DNA from: Gymnorhina tibicen
Lineage: Eukaryota > Chordata > Aves > Passeriformes > Artamidae
Direction of reading: 5' to 3'
Length of the DNA: 64,000 nt
Assembly (NCBI GenBank): GCA_013399875.1
Contig: VXAZ01005697.1
Span: forward strand, 1 to 64,000
Shown: piece after piece, positions 1 through 10,450 of the stretch
Layout: each line of letters begins with the position of its first letter
Position numbering within the stretch: position 1 is the stretch's first letter
Translations under genes and position numbers: made by a program
Notes under the pieces: model-generated
Databases searched by the model: none
What the model saw: the letters and a program-made list of their open reading frames with translations, nothing else
What the model was told of the DNA's origin: nothing

Positions 1-330
1 CCCTCTGGATAACATCCCTTCCCCCGCTGTGTCTAACACACCACCCAGCCTGGTGTTGCCAGTGAATTTTGCTGAGGGTGCACTCCATCCCGTTGAACAC
101 TGGGTATCAGCCCCAGTACCAGCCTCTGAGGGACGACACTGGTCACTGGTCTCTGCTTGTACAATGAGTCAGACCAGAACCCTTTGCCATCCAGCCAGTT
201 CATTACCCACCAAGTGGTTCATCCACCAAATGCATGTCTCTCCAATTTTGGGACAAGAATGTCATGCAGGACAGTGTCAAGCACTTTGCATAAGTCCAGG
301 TAGGTGATGTTGGTTGCTCTGCCCTGTAAA
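1..330 (-). mobile_element. CR1 LINE fragment, decayed reverse-transcriptase region, antisense
   Basis: On the minus strand this reads as a degraded piece of CR1 ORF2. In order there are matches to the DLCKAFDTVPHD-type segment (as tggacttatgcaaagtgc), the segment around 'ctggatggcaaag', and 'gagtgcaccctcagcaaa'. The catalytic FADD box is replaced by F-T-G-N (bases 55-66), so the enzyme is dead. The left end is cut by the window edge and the right end is lost near 330. It is old, with several indels. Confidence 0.8.
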
Positions 331-2199
331 ACAGCTGTAAAACAATTGGCTCTGAGAGAGTTATGCAAAGATTTGGGTTTGTTCGTACTTTTCCCCCAGC
401 AATTTTTACTACTATTTAACAGATTATCTGACTCGATGTATTGAAAACAGGAAGAAGACAGACTTAATATAGCCAGTCTATTATAAGACTTGCAAGTGAT
501 GTGTTCTTAACCGATATATTTTAAGAATGTGCTCAACATATGTGTATGAAGATAACACTGTAAATTGATACTCTTTTAGTGTGACAGAGTGAAGGCTGAA
601 ACTGTTAGACTAATTACATTCTTATACAACTTAAACATACATATTTTTATTCTTTTCCGTCAATAAGCTATCTCCTGGATAGTATAATTTTTGGCTAGAA
701 AGAAAGTCAAACAGAAGATACACACTGTGAAGGGGCATTGGGTTCAGTTTAACTGTGAGGGGGTTAGTAATTTCCAGACTTTCAGACAAACTGTGGAGAA
801 AATGCAGTTGTCATCACATTCTCATAATGATTGTCATTGTTGATTTAAGTGTATTTCAGTTAAATCAAAACTTTAAAACTTGGTTTGGGTATGTAAAGTA
901 TACTTAGTAGAAAATGATGCATTAATGCAAGGACTCCTGCCTGTGCCTTCTGGCAAGCAGAGATCCAAAAACGGTTTTCTACTCTACTGAATTTTTTTTT
1001 ATGACTAATGGACTTTATTAGTTGATGTTTCAGCAGAAATTTCTGTCGGTGTTTATTTCCATGAAAATCCAGATTTCATGCTTGGGAGCGCATAAAACAT
1101 TCCTCTGTATAGAGTTTAGAAAAATGGCTAGGATTGTACTGATGGAATTTCTGGTTTGTTTTCTCCATTAAACTGTACATACTGTTATATAGATCAAAGA
1201 AGTTTGACTCTTGGGAGAGCTGAATTCAACTCTGATGTCCTTTAGATTTCTGCCGTATCTTAGGTGAGACACTTTGCCTCTTTGAGACTCTATACACTTT
1301 TATGCAGTTATAACTGAGTCATGTGATTTTGATATCCCATCAGAGAGATTATTTGGTCCAGGAGAAAATCTGGTCAGGTTAGTGCAGTGGTTGCTTCACA
1401 CATCTTTGCTTTTCTGCAGGGGTGACAGTGAAGTCAAGGAAAGAATCCAGGTGGATCAGCACAGTGTTTCAAGCTGGACTGTCTGCAGTTCTGGTGTGGA
1501 GTCATGGGGTCCCCAGAGCACTCTCTGGTGCTCTTGAGTCCTCTGCGTGTTGGTGAGATGGTCCCTAATCTTGGTGTAGGATCATGAGGTTCTCACCTCT
1601 CACTTTTTTACTCTGGTTTCCTGCAGTATTAAATATCCTTATTTACAGGACTGGACAGGGAATATCACGTTGATAATGAGTCCTTTCAGATCGTAATCTT
1701 TTCTGATTTGCAGTTGCTGCTCTTGCTGCTCACAGTCTGCTTGTTCCAGATACTTCTGGTTGTCTTTGCACTTTTTGATGATCATCAGGCAGTTTGCATA
1801 GTTTGGCTACCTGTTTTCCTCTGCACACAAAACCAATTCTCTTTTTCAGGACAGGTGGCTGACTATATTTCATCTGCTTGTGCCACAGTAAAGAGCTGTT
1901 TACCATTTACTGGCTTATGCTAACAGCTATCCTGTCTGGGCATAAATCATGCTAATTGCTATAGAGAGTGAAGAAAAAACCCTAAGTTCTGGTTTGGTTT
2001 TTTTTGCCCCAACTTTCTTGGTCATAAAGCATGTTAAGGGAGCTTCCCATTCTGCATTGTTATTTGTGGGGATGCCCTAGACTCTCAAAATATTGTAAAG
2101 AGTTTATGAAGCCAAAAAATCAAAATAATGGATGATAAAAATTCATGCGGTTAAACTTAAAATTATGCACATGTGGAGAAGAAGAGTAATATGACATTC
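331..2199. other. CTNND2: Intron, no feature recognised
   Basis: AT-rich unique-looking sequence. The open frame at 1708-1923 (+) is leucine-rich and lacks plausible context, so it is treated as chance. No repeat family was recognised by eye. Confidence 0.5.
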
Positions 2200-2720
2200 C
2201 AACTTCACACAGGAGTCTGGGATTTGCTACTTTTTGTGGGGCTTGGGCTGTGTGCATAAGCTCATATCAAAAGGAGTGAGGAGACCCTACAGTTCCCATT
2301 AGGAGTACAGCGCTCTTCAGGAAAACCCTCAGGAAATGTTTGATTGTCATGCTCATCTTTGGCTGGAGGAGGTGCACCCAGATGTTTAAAAAAGCAAATG
2401 TCCTTACCTCAGCAGGTCCCTACTTCAGTGTGCGGTGAACAAGTCAGGAGATGCTGTGCTCATCTACCAACTCCCTATTTAAGGGGTACAGCCACAGAAA
2501 GAACCCTCCAGTGATTGCTGTCTTAGTTCCCTAGTGCAGCCCTGCCTGCCAGACACTGTGTTTCTGAAGGTCAGTCTGGAGGTACATTGCAGAGTGTTGT
2601 ATGGGGCTTGGAAGTATGCATTCTGCTGTCTGGCTCTAATAAAAGAGAAGGATGTGAGGCAAAGAGGATCTGTGCAATTCAGTATGATATATATAAGTAA
2701 GCTCCTTAACTGTAGGAATT
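2200..2720 (+). mobile_element. Possible LTR-like segment, sense orientation (weak)
   Basis: A TATA-like tatttaa at 2476-2482 is followed about 160 bases later by a polyadenylation signal, AATAAA, at 2638-2643. The local composition differs from the flanks. This spacing is compatible with the promoter and poly(A) signal of an endogenous retroviral LTR. I could not define TG/CA ends or a target-site duplication, and I do not recognise the family. It could equally be a coincidental pair of motifs. Confidence 0.25.
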
Positions 2721-3059
2721 AGTGAGGAAGTAGATTAGTCCTGAGATTACACCAATACCAGAACTGTCTATCCTCCTTCAGGTTCAGAGCCATGGGAAAC
2801 ATTAAGAGTAGTCAGCATGAATCAGCCTGCAATTTAAATTTAAAGTAGTAGTAATAAAGAGTCCATTTTGGCAAGAACCTTAGTGGATTATTTGCCTCAG
2901 ACTCACAGGGCTGTGCTTTTGCCTTGCTATTTCTGTTCTTTTTAATGAACATGTGTCCTCAGGTGTTTCTGCCATTGACCCCATCTCTTTCATTACAAAC
3001 TTCTTTTTCCTCTGATTACTGTTGGGGTGTTGGGAGGAATTACTCAGTCATGGTGTGGT

Positions 3060-3530
3060 TGGGGTTTGACTCTGGTGAGCAGCTAAGCCTTCACCCACTT
3101 GCTTGATAACCCACTACAGCAGGATGGGGGAGAGAACTGGCAAAAGTGAGGAAAAAACCTCTAGTGAGCCAAGATATAAAGACAACTTAATAAGTAAAAG
3201 GGGAAAAAAAAGTAACAAACGATGCAAAAGCACTCACCACCATGAGACTGATGCCCAGCCAGTCCCCAAGCAACAGCTACTTAGCAGAAACTGTCCCCAG
3301 TTTATATGCTAAGCAGGACATCGTATGGTGAGGAGTATCCCGTTGGTCTGTTGGGGTCAGCTGTCCTGGCTGCATCCCCTCCCTACCTTGCTGAGGGGCA
3401 GAGTGGGAAACAGAGAAGGCTCAATTCTGTGCAAGCACCATTCAGCAGTAACTGAAACACTTTTTTAATCACAGTATTATCATATGAGCTTCTATAAAGA
3501 AAAATTAACTCCATTCCAACACAAACAAAA
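3060..3530 (-). mobile_element. Old ERVL-type LTR, antisense
   Basis: Several blocks match, from memory, the abundant avian ERVL LTR in reverse orientation: aactggcaaaagtgag, aagatataaagacaac, cgatgcaaaagcactcacca, gatgcccagccagtccc, cagtttatatgctaagcagg, gggtcagctgtcctggctg, and the end aaattaactccattcc. On the minus strand, ATATAAACTGGG is the LTR's TATA region (3299-3310). The copy is diverged and internally shortened; exact ends and a target duplication are not clear. No internal retroviral sequence is adjacent, so it is a solo or truncated LTR. Confidence 0.75.
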
Positions 3531-3533
3531 CAT

Positions 3534-4297
3534 AATGCCTCTTAATTTTTCAATTCACCCTGAGGCAATAAACGACCAATTAATGAAAAAAAAAAGCAAC
3601 AAAGGGACCCTTCATATTATGTTAGCATCACCTCCTCCTACTGTGTCTATGTAAACAAGATTTTAAGAATTCACTGTAAGGACTGTTTCTGGCTTTTGTT
3701 TGTAGATGTTCATTTTGCTCTGTATGCTTGAGGATATTGGCATTGTCACTGAAGTAAGAACTCCTGTTCCCTCGGTAACAGCAACAAACAATATTCTCTC
3801 ACTGGATTCCATGAATGAAACAAATTTTCTTGATTTGTGAATAGATTTTTCAGCAAAACTGAAATCAATTTTTGTAAATCCTCATGCTGGGTTCTCTAAA
3901 ATACTGAGAGGAGGATGAATTTTTATGCTGGTTTCTCTATGTGATTGCATTACTAACTCCAACTGAAATACTCCTAAGAATTTTAGGAAGTTGCTCAGTT
4001 CTCAGATGGTGCACGCTAGCTGGTTAGGGTAAATCCTTACAGATTAGGATGGTGGTTTCAGGACCAGTGAAGCAGGAAGAAGCAGTATGTGGTTTATCTG
4101 TTCTGATTAATCACTTATTCAGTTGCTATAATATATTGGTAGAGAAGGGGGCCGAGGCCAGTGAACTGACACACCTCCAGCTTTGTGGTTTGGGTCTGAT
4201 ATTTAAATCTTGATGCACTGGTCAGCAGTGGTTCTGGCTTTGGTTTGAGAGAACAAAAAAACCCAAGGGATCTACAATTAGACTGTCTTTCTCTTAC
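3534..4297. other. CTNND2: Intron, no feature recognised
   Basis: AT-rich intron with a short A-run near 3585-3594. Nothing else can be supported. Confidence 0.5.
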
Positions 4298-4394
4298 CTT
4301 ATTTTCAAAGTCCTTTGGGCCAAATGCTGGACCTTTTTTCTCATAAGCAATCATCGTAGCAACCCTGTCGTAGTGAGCAGGGAGATGGTTGAGT
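4298..4394 (-). CDS. Exon-like segment of an unrecognised minus-strand gene (hypothetical)
   Basis: Seen on the minus strand: a strong pyrimidine tract and acceptor (tgttctttgtccatag, AG at 4396-4395), 97 bases open, then a near-ideal donor AAG|GTAAGAG (GT at 4297-4296). After one leading base there are 32 codons, including LPAHYDRVATMIAYEKKGP and AFGPKDFENK, ending in phase 0. The amino-acid mix is protein-like, and two CpGs survive in a CpG-poor setting. I do not recognise the protein family. No nested gene is known to me at this place in CTNND2. Open stretches of this size occur by chance in 64 kb, so the call depends on the two good splice sites. It could also be a decoy exon or a noncoding-RNA exon. 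Confidence 0.25.
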
Positions 4395-4744
4395 CTATGG
4401 ACAAAGAACAATCCCAGAAAGAAAACAGAGCCCTTGCTCTTTGGAAAGCCCTCGTGATGGGTTAGCTAGAAAAAGACGAGTGCTGACTGATCCCACATAT
4501 CCCTGATCCCTAACTGAGCCTAAGCCTTTCCAAAGGTCTTTAAGATATCATGTCTCCATATCTCCTATCATGTTTTGCTGCCTTAGTAATTTCAATATAG
4601 GAGATACATGCTTTAGGATGTTGTGATAACTACTTAGGCAATCAGAAGACATTTTTGCCTTCAAGGTATTTGGCAGGTTCTGGCAGTTTTTCTTATCTTA
4701 CTGTTGACTCAAGAGATTATCAACCTATTTTTAAGAATACTTAC

Positions 4745-4813
4745 CCAGACACAAATTGTACCAGGCTTGTCAGCTAAGATAGGACGGTAACGGAAATCTG
4801 TGATTTCAAAGGG
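4745..4813 (-). CDS. Second exon-like segment on the minus strand (hypothetical partner)
   Basis: A donor GTAAGT (GT at 4744-4743) follows TGTCTGG. Two readings are possible. In one, an acceptor ending at 4814 gives 23 codons, PFEITDFRYRPILADKP then GTICVW, ending in phase 0; this cannot join in frame to 4298-4394. In the other, an acceptor (cctatcttag) ending at 4774 gives a 29-base mini-exon at 4773-4745. It leaves GG, and joins in phase to the A of 4394 to make a Gly codon. The surrounding 4740-4890 holds several CpGs, unusual for this intron. No homologue recognised; speculative. Confidence 0.2.
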
Positions 4814-4846
4814 CTCGTGTGTGGAAGAAGGGAGGGCCCATATTTA

Positions 4847-6954
4847 CAGACTCTCTGCCCTGTTTCACTGTCACACGGGTGAAGGATTGCGATTCATTGC
4901 AAAAAAATTCAATGCATTAGTAGGTATGTGTCCTGCTGTCTAGAAGCAATGTTGTCTTAGCCTTCAGCCACCTCTGTAATCTGACATTACTGGAGGAATA
5001 ATAGGTCATCTTTCCTACTGGAACTGATTCCTTGCATATCTAAATTCTCAAGCAGCACCAATTTCTACTTCTTCCAGTAGGAATCTTATTCCAAAAATCT
5101 AATGTAAACATATTTGTTAGTCTGCCAGTCGTATGTGATAATATTTGAACTGACTTTACAATCTTTAATAGTGAGAATTACTATTTTGGGTATTTTGCCC
5201 ATCCTTATCTGCATCTGACTTGTGATATACATAATAATTTGCAAGAATGACCAGGCCTATTTAATTCTGTGTCGTTCTGACTCATCATTTATACCCACTG
5301 AATTCTTATCTTATCAGAATGACTCAGGGAACATCATGAAAGCTTGTGGGTTTCATGTTCATAGATACAATGCCAAATCTGTTTCTTTTTTTTTTTTTTG
5401 CTACTCACAGTTGTTAGAAGCTGGTATGTTGGAGCTGTTGACAACTGTAGGCTTTCAAATAGCAACTGTTGTTTGTATATGCAGGGAGAAATTGAGGTTC
5501 CCTGTGGAAATTGTGCAATTATTATGTAGAATGTTGGAGTAATTTATGCATTTATTTTTTAATTACAAACAGGTAGAAACAGGATCAACATCAGCCCTTC
5601 TGACATCGTGATACTAGTTACTGCAATATCATAAACAGTAAATTTAAGTGTAGGAATTGTTTTAGGTTAAAAAAAATTAAATTATTTTCATTTTAAAGTA
5701 ATTCTCCATATTTTTGAAACAATAGAAAAAAGGTAAGAGCAATTCTAATAGGAACAATAGAAGTGCCTATTATTAAATGGTAGTCTAACAGTAATCTCTA
5801 CACAGCGTGTCTAAGGTAGAGGAAAGGAAGCAAAAGTTTTTCTCGATGCATAATTGCATATTGGATTATTTTAAGTGACTGATGCTTATCCAAGGCTACT
5901 TCAGTCTCACTTGTGGTTTTCCAGATGAGTTCAGTAACATGCCAGATTTGATTACTGTGCAGCAAGACAGCATGACTTACGCTTTTATAATGAATGCACT
6001 CACTGATTAATGGGTCATTGTACAGGAAGAACTCACTGCCTAGGTAATGTTTCTTTCCACAATATTTTTTTATTAAAGAAATATATTTGGATTTTCTGAT
6101 TTCCATGGTTTGATGCAGTTGCCAGTGTAGTGGCTGACTTGGCTTTTGCTATAGATTATCAGACATTGTGGAGCTGGTTGTTTTGGTTTGGGTTTTTTTA
6201 ACCTATATGCACTTTCTACCCATGAAAGGGTGATATAACGTTAAGGTTATATAAACAGCATTAACAAAGTGACTTTTAAAGGAACTTCAATCTAATGTTT
6301 AAAAATGAAAGTCTTCGTCTTTAAGCAACATTCTGTCCTTCTTTAAGCATTGATGTGGCTTCTTCAATTCTAGATTTTCTTCCATGAATGAAGCTTAGTT
6401 ATTTCTGATGTGGAGGAAGAGGGTAAGATCAGTGAAAGGCAGATGTAACTACCCCACCTGAGAAAGAGCAGAAAGAGCGGCAACGTGTAATTAGAGAACT
6501 ATGCCACCAAACTGCTTTCACCAATGACATCTTCATGGCTATACTTCTTTAGCTCCCTATTTAGTAAAACTCTGCCGATAACCTATGCAAAAGTGTGTGG
6601 GCAAAATTAAACTTTAAAGTGAAACCTCGACATCCGACATTGCCATTTTCATATGCACTTTTAAATCCTAGAAATGTTGTATTTTATCTAAGGATTTATT
6701 TATGGTGTGGAATGTACCTCTGTGCCTGAGTTCAGCCTTAGCAGACTTTTGCAATTTGATCTTGGAACTAGCTACGTTGGTTGTATTACCTCAGACAAAG
6801 CATGAAATCCTCCTACAAGGAAGGGTGCCTGCCATCCAGCATCCACTGCCATCCCAAGGGTCACAGAAGAAATGTGGTCTTTCCATCTCTTATTTCCCAC
6901 TTCTGAATGTCTTGCTATTACTGTTGCCAGATATTTGTGTGATCTAGTCATTAA
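4847..6954. other. CTNND2: Intron, no feature recognised
   Basis: AT-rich sequence with a T-run at about 5386-5399. An open frame at 5798-6106 (-, 102 codons) has no splice context or recognisable motif and is within chance length. Confidence 0.5.
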
Positions 6955-7556
6955 AATTTGAATCACAGAGGTACAAACTAATGGTCCTCTGAGATCATCG
7001 AGTTCAACCATTAACCTAGCACTGTGAGTCCACCACTAAACCACGTCCTTAAGCACCACATCTACATGTGTTTTAAACACTTCAGGGATGATGATTACAC
7101 CACCTCCCTGGGCAGCCTGTTCTAGTGCTTTGCAACCCTTTCGGTGGAGAATTTTTTTCTAATATCCCGTCTAAACCTCTCCTGGCACAGCTCTCGAGGC
7201 AGTTTTCTCTTTTTGTATCCCATGCTACTTGGGAGAAGAGACCTAACCTCCTTTCAGGTAGTCGTAGAGAGTGATAAGGTCTCGCCTGATCCTTCTTTTC
7301 TCCAGGCTAAACAGCCCCAGCTCTCTCAGCTGCTCTGGACTCTCTCCAGCTGTGAGGGGCCCAGAACTGGACACAGGATTTGTGGTGTGGCCTCACCAGT
7401 GCCAAGTACAGAGTGAAAATCACTGCCCTGGTCCTGCTGGCCACACAATTGCCAGGATACAGGCCAGGATGCCTTTGGCCTTCTTGGCCACCTGGGCACA
7501 CGTGGATCATGTTCAGACGGCTTCCAGGTCCATTTCTGCCAGACAGTTTTCTACTG
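6955..7556 (-). mobile_element. CR1 LINE, 5'-truncated 3' end, antisense
   Basis: Reads as a standard chicken-repeat-1 3' end in reverse orientation. It starts near the 3' terminus with tgagatcatcgagttcaacc, then cctgggcagcctgttc, ctctcctggcacagctctc, aggctaaacagccccagctc, gggcccagaactggacacag, gccttcttggccacctgggc and catgttcagacggc. Identity falls away near 7556, where GC-rich non-CR1 sequence begins, as expected for 5' truncation. It is better preserved than the other CR1 pieces in the window, hence younger. Confidence 0.93.
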
Positions 7557-7566
7557 GGCTTCCTCC

Positions 7567-7922
7567 TCGCTTTATCCTTGCTCCAGCCTGGGGCCTTCCC
7601 GGTGGCCGCAGGGAAGCCACTGCTGCCCCGCCGGGGTCTCTCCCCGGCCGCAGGGCCATCCCTGCCGGGTCTCTCCCGCCTCCGTCCCCGCTGCCGCTCT
7701 CCCCTCGGGGCTCGCAGGGCTGTTTCCCGCACGGTTCCCTCGCTCAGCCCAGGCTGCCGGGCAGCGTTTTGCCCTCCCTTGCCCAGGCTTTCCCCGGGGC
7801 TCTCGCCCGCCCGCCCGTGGCTGAGGGGCTCAGCCGAGCCCTGCGCTGGGGCCGCTGCAGCCGCTGGCACCGCCCGGGGCCGGGCCCGGCAGCCCCGGCC
7901 GCTTCGCAAAGCCAACACTCGG
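7567..7922. promoter_or_regulatory. CpG island, candidate alternative promoter or enhancer
   Basis: About 350 bases of very GC-rich DNA contain, by eye, roughly 35-40 CpGs, in an intron that is otherwise CpG-poor. Runs such as ccgcccggggccgggcccgg and cgcccgcccgcccg resemble Sp1-type promoter sequence. No TATA box or convincing first coding exon is seen, and nothing resembles the mammalian delta-catenin start. The long frames across it on both strands (7271-7969, 7307-7918, 7380-7991) are what GC-rich DNA produces by chance and run into CR1 antisense. It could be an intragenic CTNND2 promoter, an orphan CpG island or an enhancer. It could also be the GC-rich part of an unrecognised insertion, since it directly abuts the CR1. 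Confidence 0.6.
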
Positions 7923-9410
7923 ACACCTGCACCCAGGTGTGGAGAGGGTGGTCTTGTTTGGATTTATAGGGTTGTTGGGGTTTTTCGTTAAATTGAGATA
8001 AAGTTTTTAGATGCTCTTAGAAGGACAGGCGGAAAAAAAGGGTCAAACCCTAGACAGAATTTCGCCAGCGCTTTGGAATACGGGAATCCATGAATTATTT
8101 ATGTCGGACTTCCCAGTATGTTCCCAAAAGGCTGGTAGTATTTTCCCTGTTCATCTGTCTATGATCGTCTAAGATTTTAATTTGGTTCTCTCAGGAGCGT
8201 GTATATGCTCTGACTTACAGAATCTCATCTGTGTTTTTGTGACACAGATAGGAAATAGTGTTGCTGTTGTGGAAATTAAATGTAGCCAATTTACTTCTAG
8301 TAGTTTCTCAGCTGTGATGTACTCTGTTAAGCTGCTTAGCTCTTAGTTTCCTTCTTGTACTCGCTCTAATTTTCCCTTTGTTTTTGGTGCTAAGTTTCCA
8401 CGACTGTGGGCTCAAAGGCTAACAGCCAACTTATTTTATGATGAAAAATGAAAAAAATTGGGGTGACTTTTCTAGGGAAGGGGAGCCAGAGAAGAAAGAA
8501 AGGTACCATGGTCGTCAGCATCGTTATGTGGGAAAATGCTTTTTTGAAGACAACTGATGGAATTATTAGGTTTTTTTGTGTCCATGCTGAACAATGCAGG
8601 AAACAGGGAGCTTAAATGTATTCTATTAAACAGCAAAGCAAGTTTTCTACTGATAAGGCCAGTAGAGTCTGGAGCAGAGGGGGGTGGCTAAGAGATGTTG
8701 CAGTGAGAGAGTCTGTGCAGGACTGGTTCTGTGTGTTAAATATGTGGAATAACAGGAAAAAAATCTGCCTTGTCTAGAGATTTGTTAGTGAGCTAGAGGC
8801 ACAGAGGCTCATTTCAGTCATATATTCTGTAATTCTACAGTACTGGCAGTTTTAAGTCCCATTGAAACCTGAGAATTTCCAATTTCTTATGCTGAAGACT
8901 GAGCTAAATTAAAAGTTCATATCTCAACAGGTGTGCAAATGTGAGCCATTGCTATGTTGGTATGTGCTGCTGAAACAGTTTTCGTGTTGCTGAATCATGG
9001 GTTTTGGTTTGGTTTTTTTTTAATCTAACTACCTTCAGTATAGTAGCATCTCTGTTGCTTGTGAAAACTCATTCTGTGTTTTCTTCCTGTGTGGTATCTC
9101 TCATACAAATTTGAGTAATGAAAAAATAACTGTTAGAGTCTATGATGTTAACAGTTTGGCTGGATAACACAGAGCTGTAGATCCAGGGATACTGGCCTAC
9201 TAACTGCAATTGACTGCAGTCTTTCCCCTTGAACAACCATAGTAATAAACTGAACTCAGGAGATACATGTTTGAAATTACATTCTCTTTCCAGAAGAAAT
9301 ATTTTAATAGGGGCACAAAACATTCCTTTTAATGTCAGAGACATTTATTTTGATTTCTCTGTTTCTAGATGAAGAGGACATGTGCAGCATGCCTTTTTTG
9401 ATCTTTCCCC
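7923..9410. other. CTNND2: Intron, no feature recognised
   Basis: Returns sharply to AT-rich, CpG-poor sequence after the island. T-rich stretches occur at about 9006-9022. No repeat or exon recognised. Confidence 0.5.
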
Positions 9411-9419
9411 GCCCCCCTT

Positions 9420-9590
9420 TAATATAAATCCATATTTAAATATAAATTTAAAAGAAATTTAAAAGAAATATATTTATTTAAAATAAATCTATTTAAATAT
9501 AAATATAAATATAAATATAAATATAAATATAAATATAAATATAAATATAAATATAAATATATTTAGATATAAATCTATATTTAAAAGAAA
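9420..9590. repeat. AT-rich low-complexity block with an (AAATAT)n hexamer array
   Basis: The core at 9495-9560 is 11 perfect units of AAATAT. The flanks (9420-9494 and 9561-9590) are degenerate ATAAAT and TTTAAA sequence, probably older array that has decayed. Confidence 0.95.
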
Positions 9591-10079
9591 CCCAAACAAA
9601 TTATGGAAACATGCAGTGGTTGCAGAATGTTAGCTACTGTCCAGATATTGGGCCTAGTTGAAGCAAGTACAGTTTATGACAGCAGTTGATTGTGTGATCA
9701 GAATTTTTTTTCCCATTTAAACTGATACTTGCAGATGTAGATTACTAAAGCAGTTCTTGAAGTGTTTTATGGTGAAAACAAAGAGTTTAAAAATACCTAT
9801 GGCCTAAAAATTAAAATTTACTCAAGTTGAGTATAGTCCTAGAAGTTAACAATAGCAGCAGGCAATCGCTGCCTGTCTCTCATGGATGTAAGTGTGTTGA
9901 ATTCACATAAAACTGTTCTCGTCATACCAGTAGCATCTTTTTGGTCACAGAGCGGCTTCCCCGTTGGCCATGCAGCCTTGCAGTCCCTCTCAAATACACT
10001 TTAAATATTCTGGAGCTTTTGTGCTAGGGCAAGCATTTTGTGTAGTTCTGGGCTCCCAGTCTCGTTCATTTTGCTGGGT
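9591..10079. other. CTNND2: Intron, no feature recognised
   Basis: AT-rich intron leading into the GC-rich patch. Nothing else can be supported. Confidence 0.5.
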
Positions 10080-10450
10080 TTTACCTCCTCGGGCGAATGC
10101 TCATGAAACAGCCGATTCAGCAGAGCCTCCCCGCCGGGGGGGTCAGGCAGCCCTGGGGGAGCGTGGGGATGACCTAAGCAGCCAAAGGGGCTTTTCCCAG
10201 AAAGCTTCCTCACCGCTGCAGGGAAAGCAGGATGCAGCAGGGGAGCCGCTCTCAGCCAGTGCGCTGAAAACACTTCACCAGGCGCCTCATTCACAGCTCT
10301 GGTGTTTTTTCCCACCCCAGCGCAGTCTCTTTGAGTTTTGAGATGCAGCTCTTTGAGCCTTATGCTGTTGTAGTTCCACGTGTCTCCCCGGTGAGCTGCC
10401 CCGAGCAGGAAGCACGGCTTCCCAGCACCTAGAGCAAGTGCATGCAAGGG
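10080..10450. other. GC-rich patch with several CpGs
   Basis: Composition rises locally to clearly above the intron average, with runs such as cctccccgccgggggggtc and scattered CpGs. Overlapping open frames occur on both strands (9964-10341 + and 10001-10447 -), which argues that neither is coding. A GTGAGT donor-like motif lies on the minus strand near 10463. No repeat family recognised. It could be a regulatory element, a piece of an old insertion or a short noncoding exon. Confidence 0.4.

Noticed and set aside
5798..6106. 102-codon minus-strand frame
   Set aside because: No recognisable domain, splice signals or compositional change.
7271..7991. Long open frames on both strands (up to 232 codons) across CR1 and the CpG island
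   Set aside because: Stop codons are rare in GC-rich DNA. The frames run through antisense CR1, overlap one another on both strands, and show no domain or splice structure.
9964..10447. Overlapping frames of 125 (+) and 148 (-) codons
   Set aside because: They coincide with a GC-rich patch, overlap each other and have no recognisable motif.
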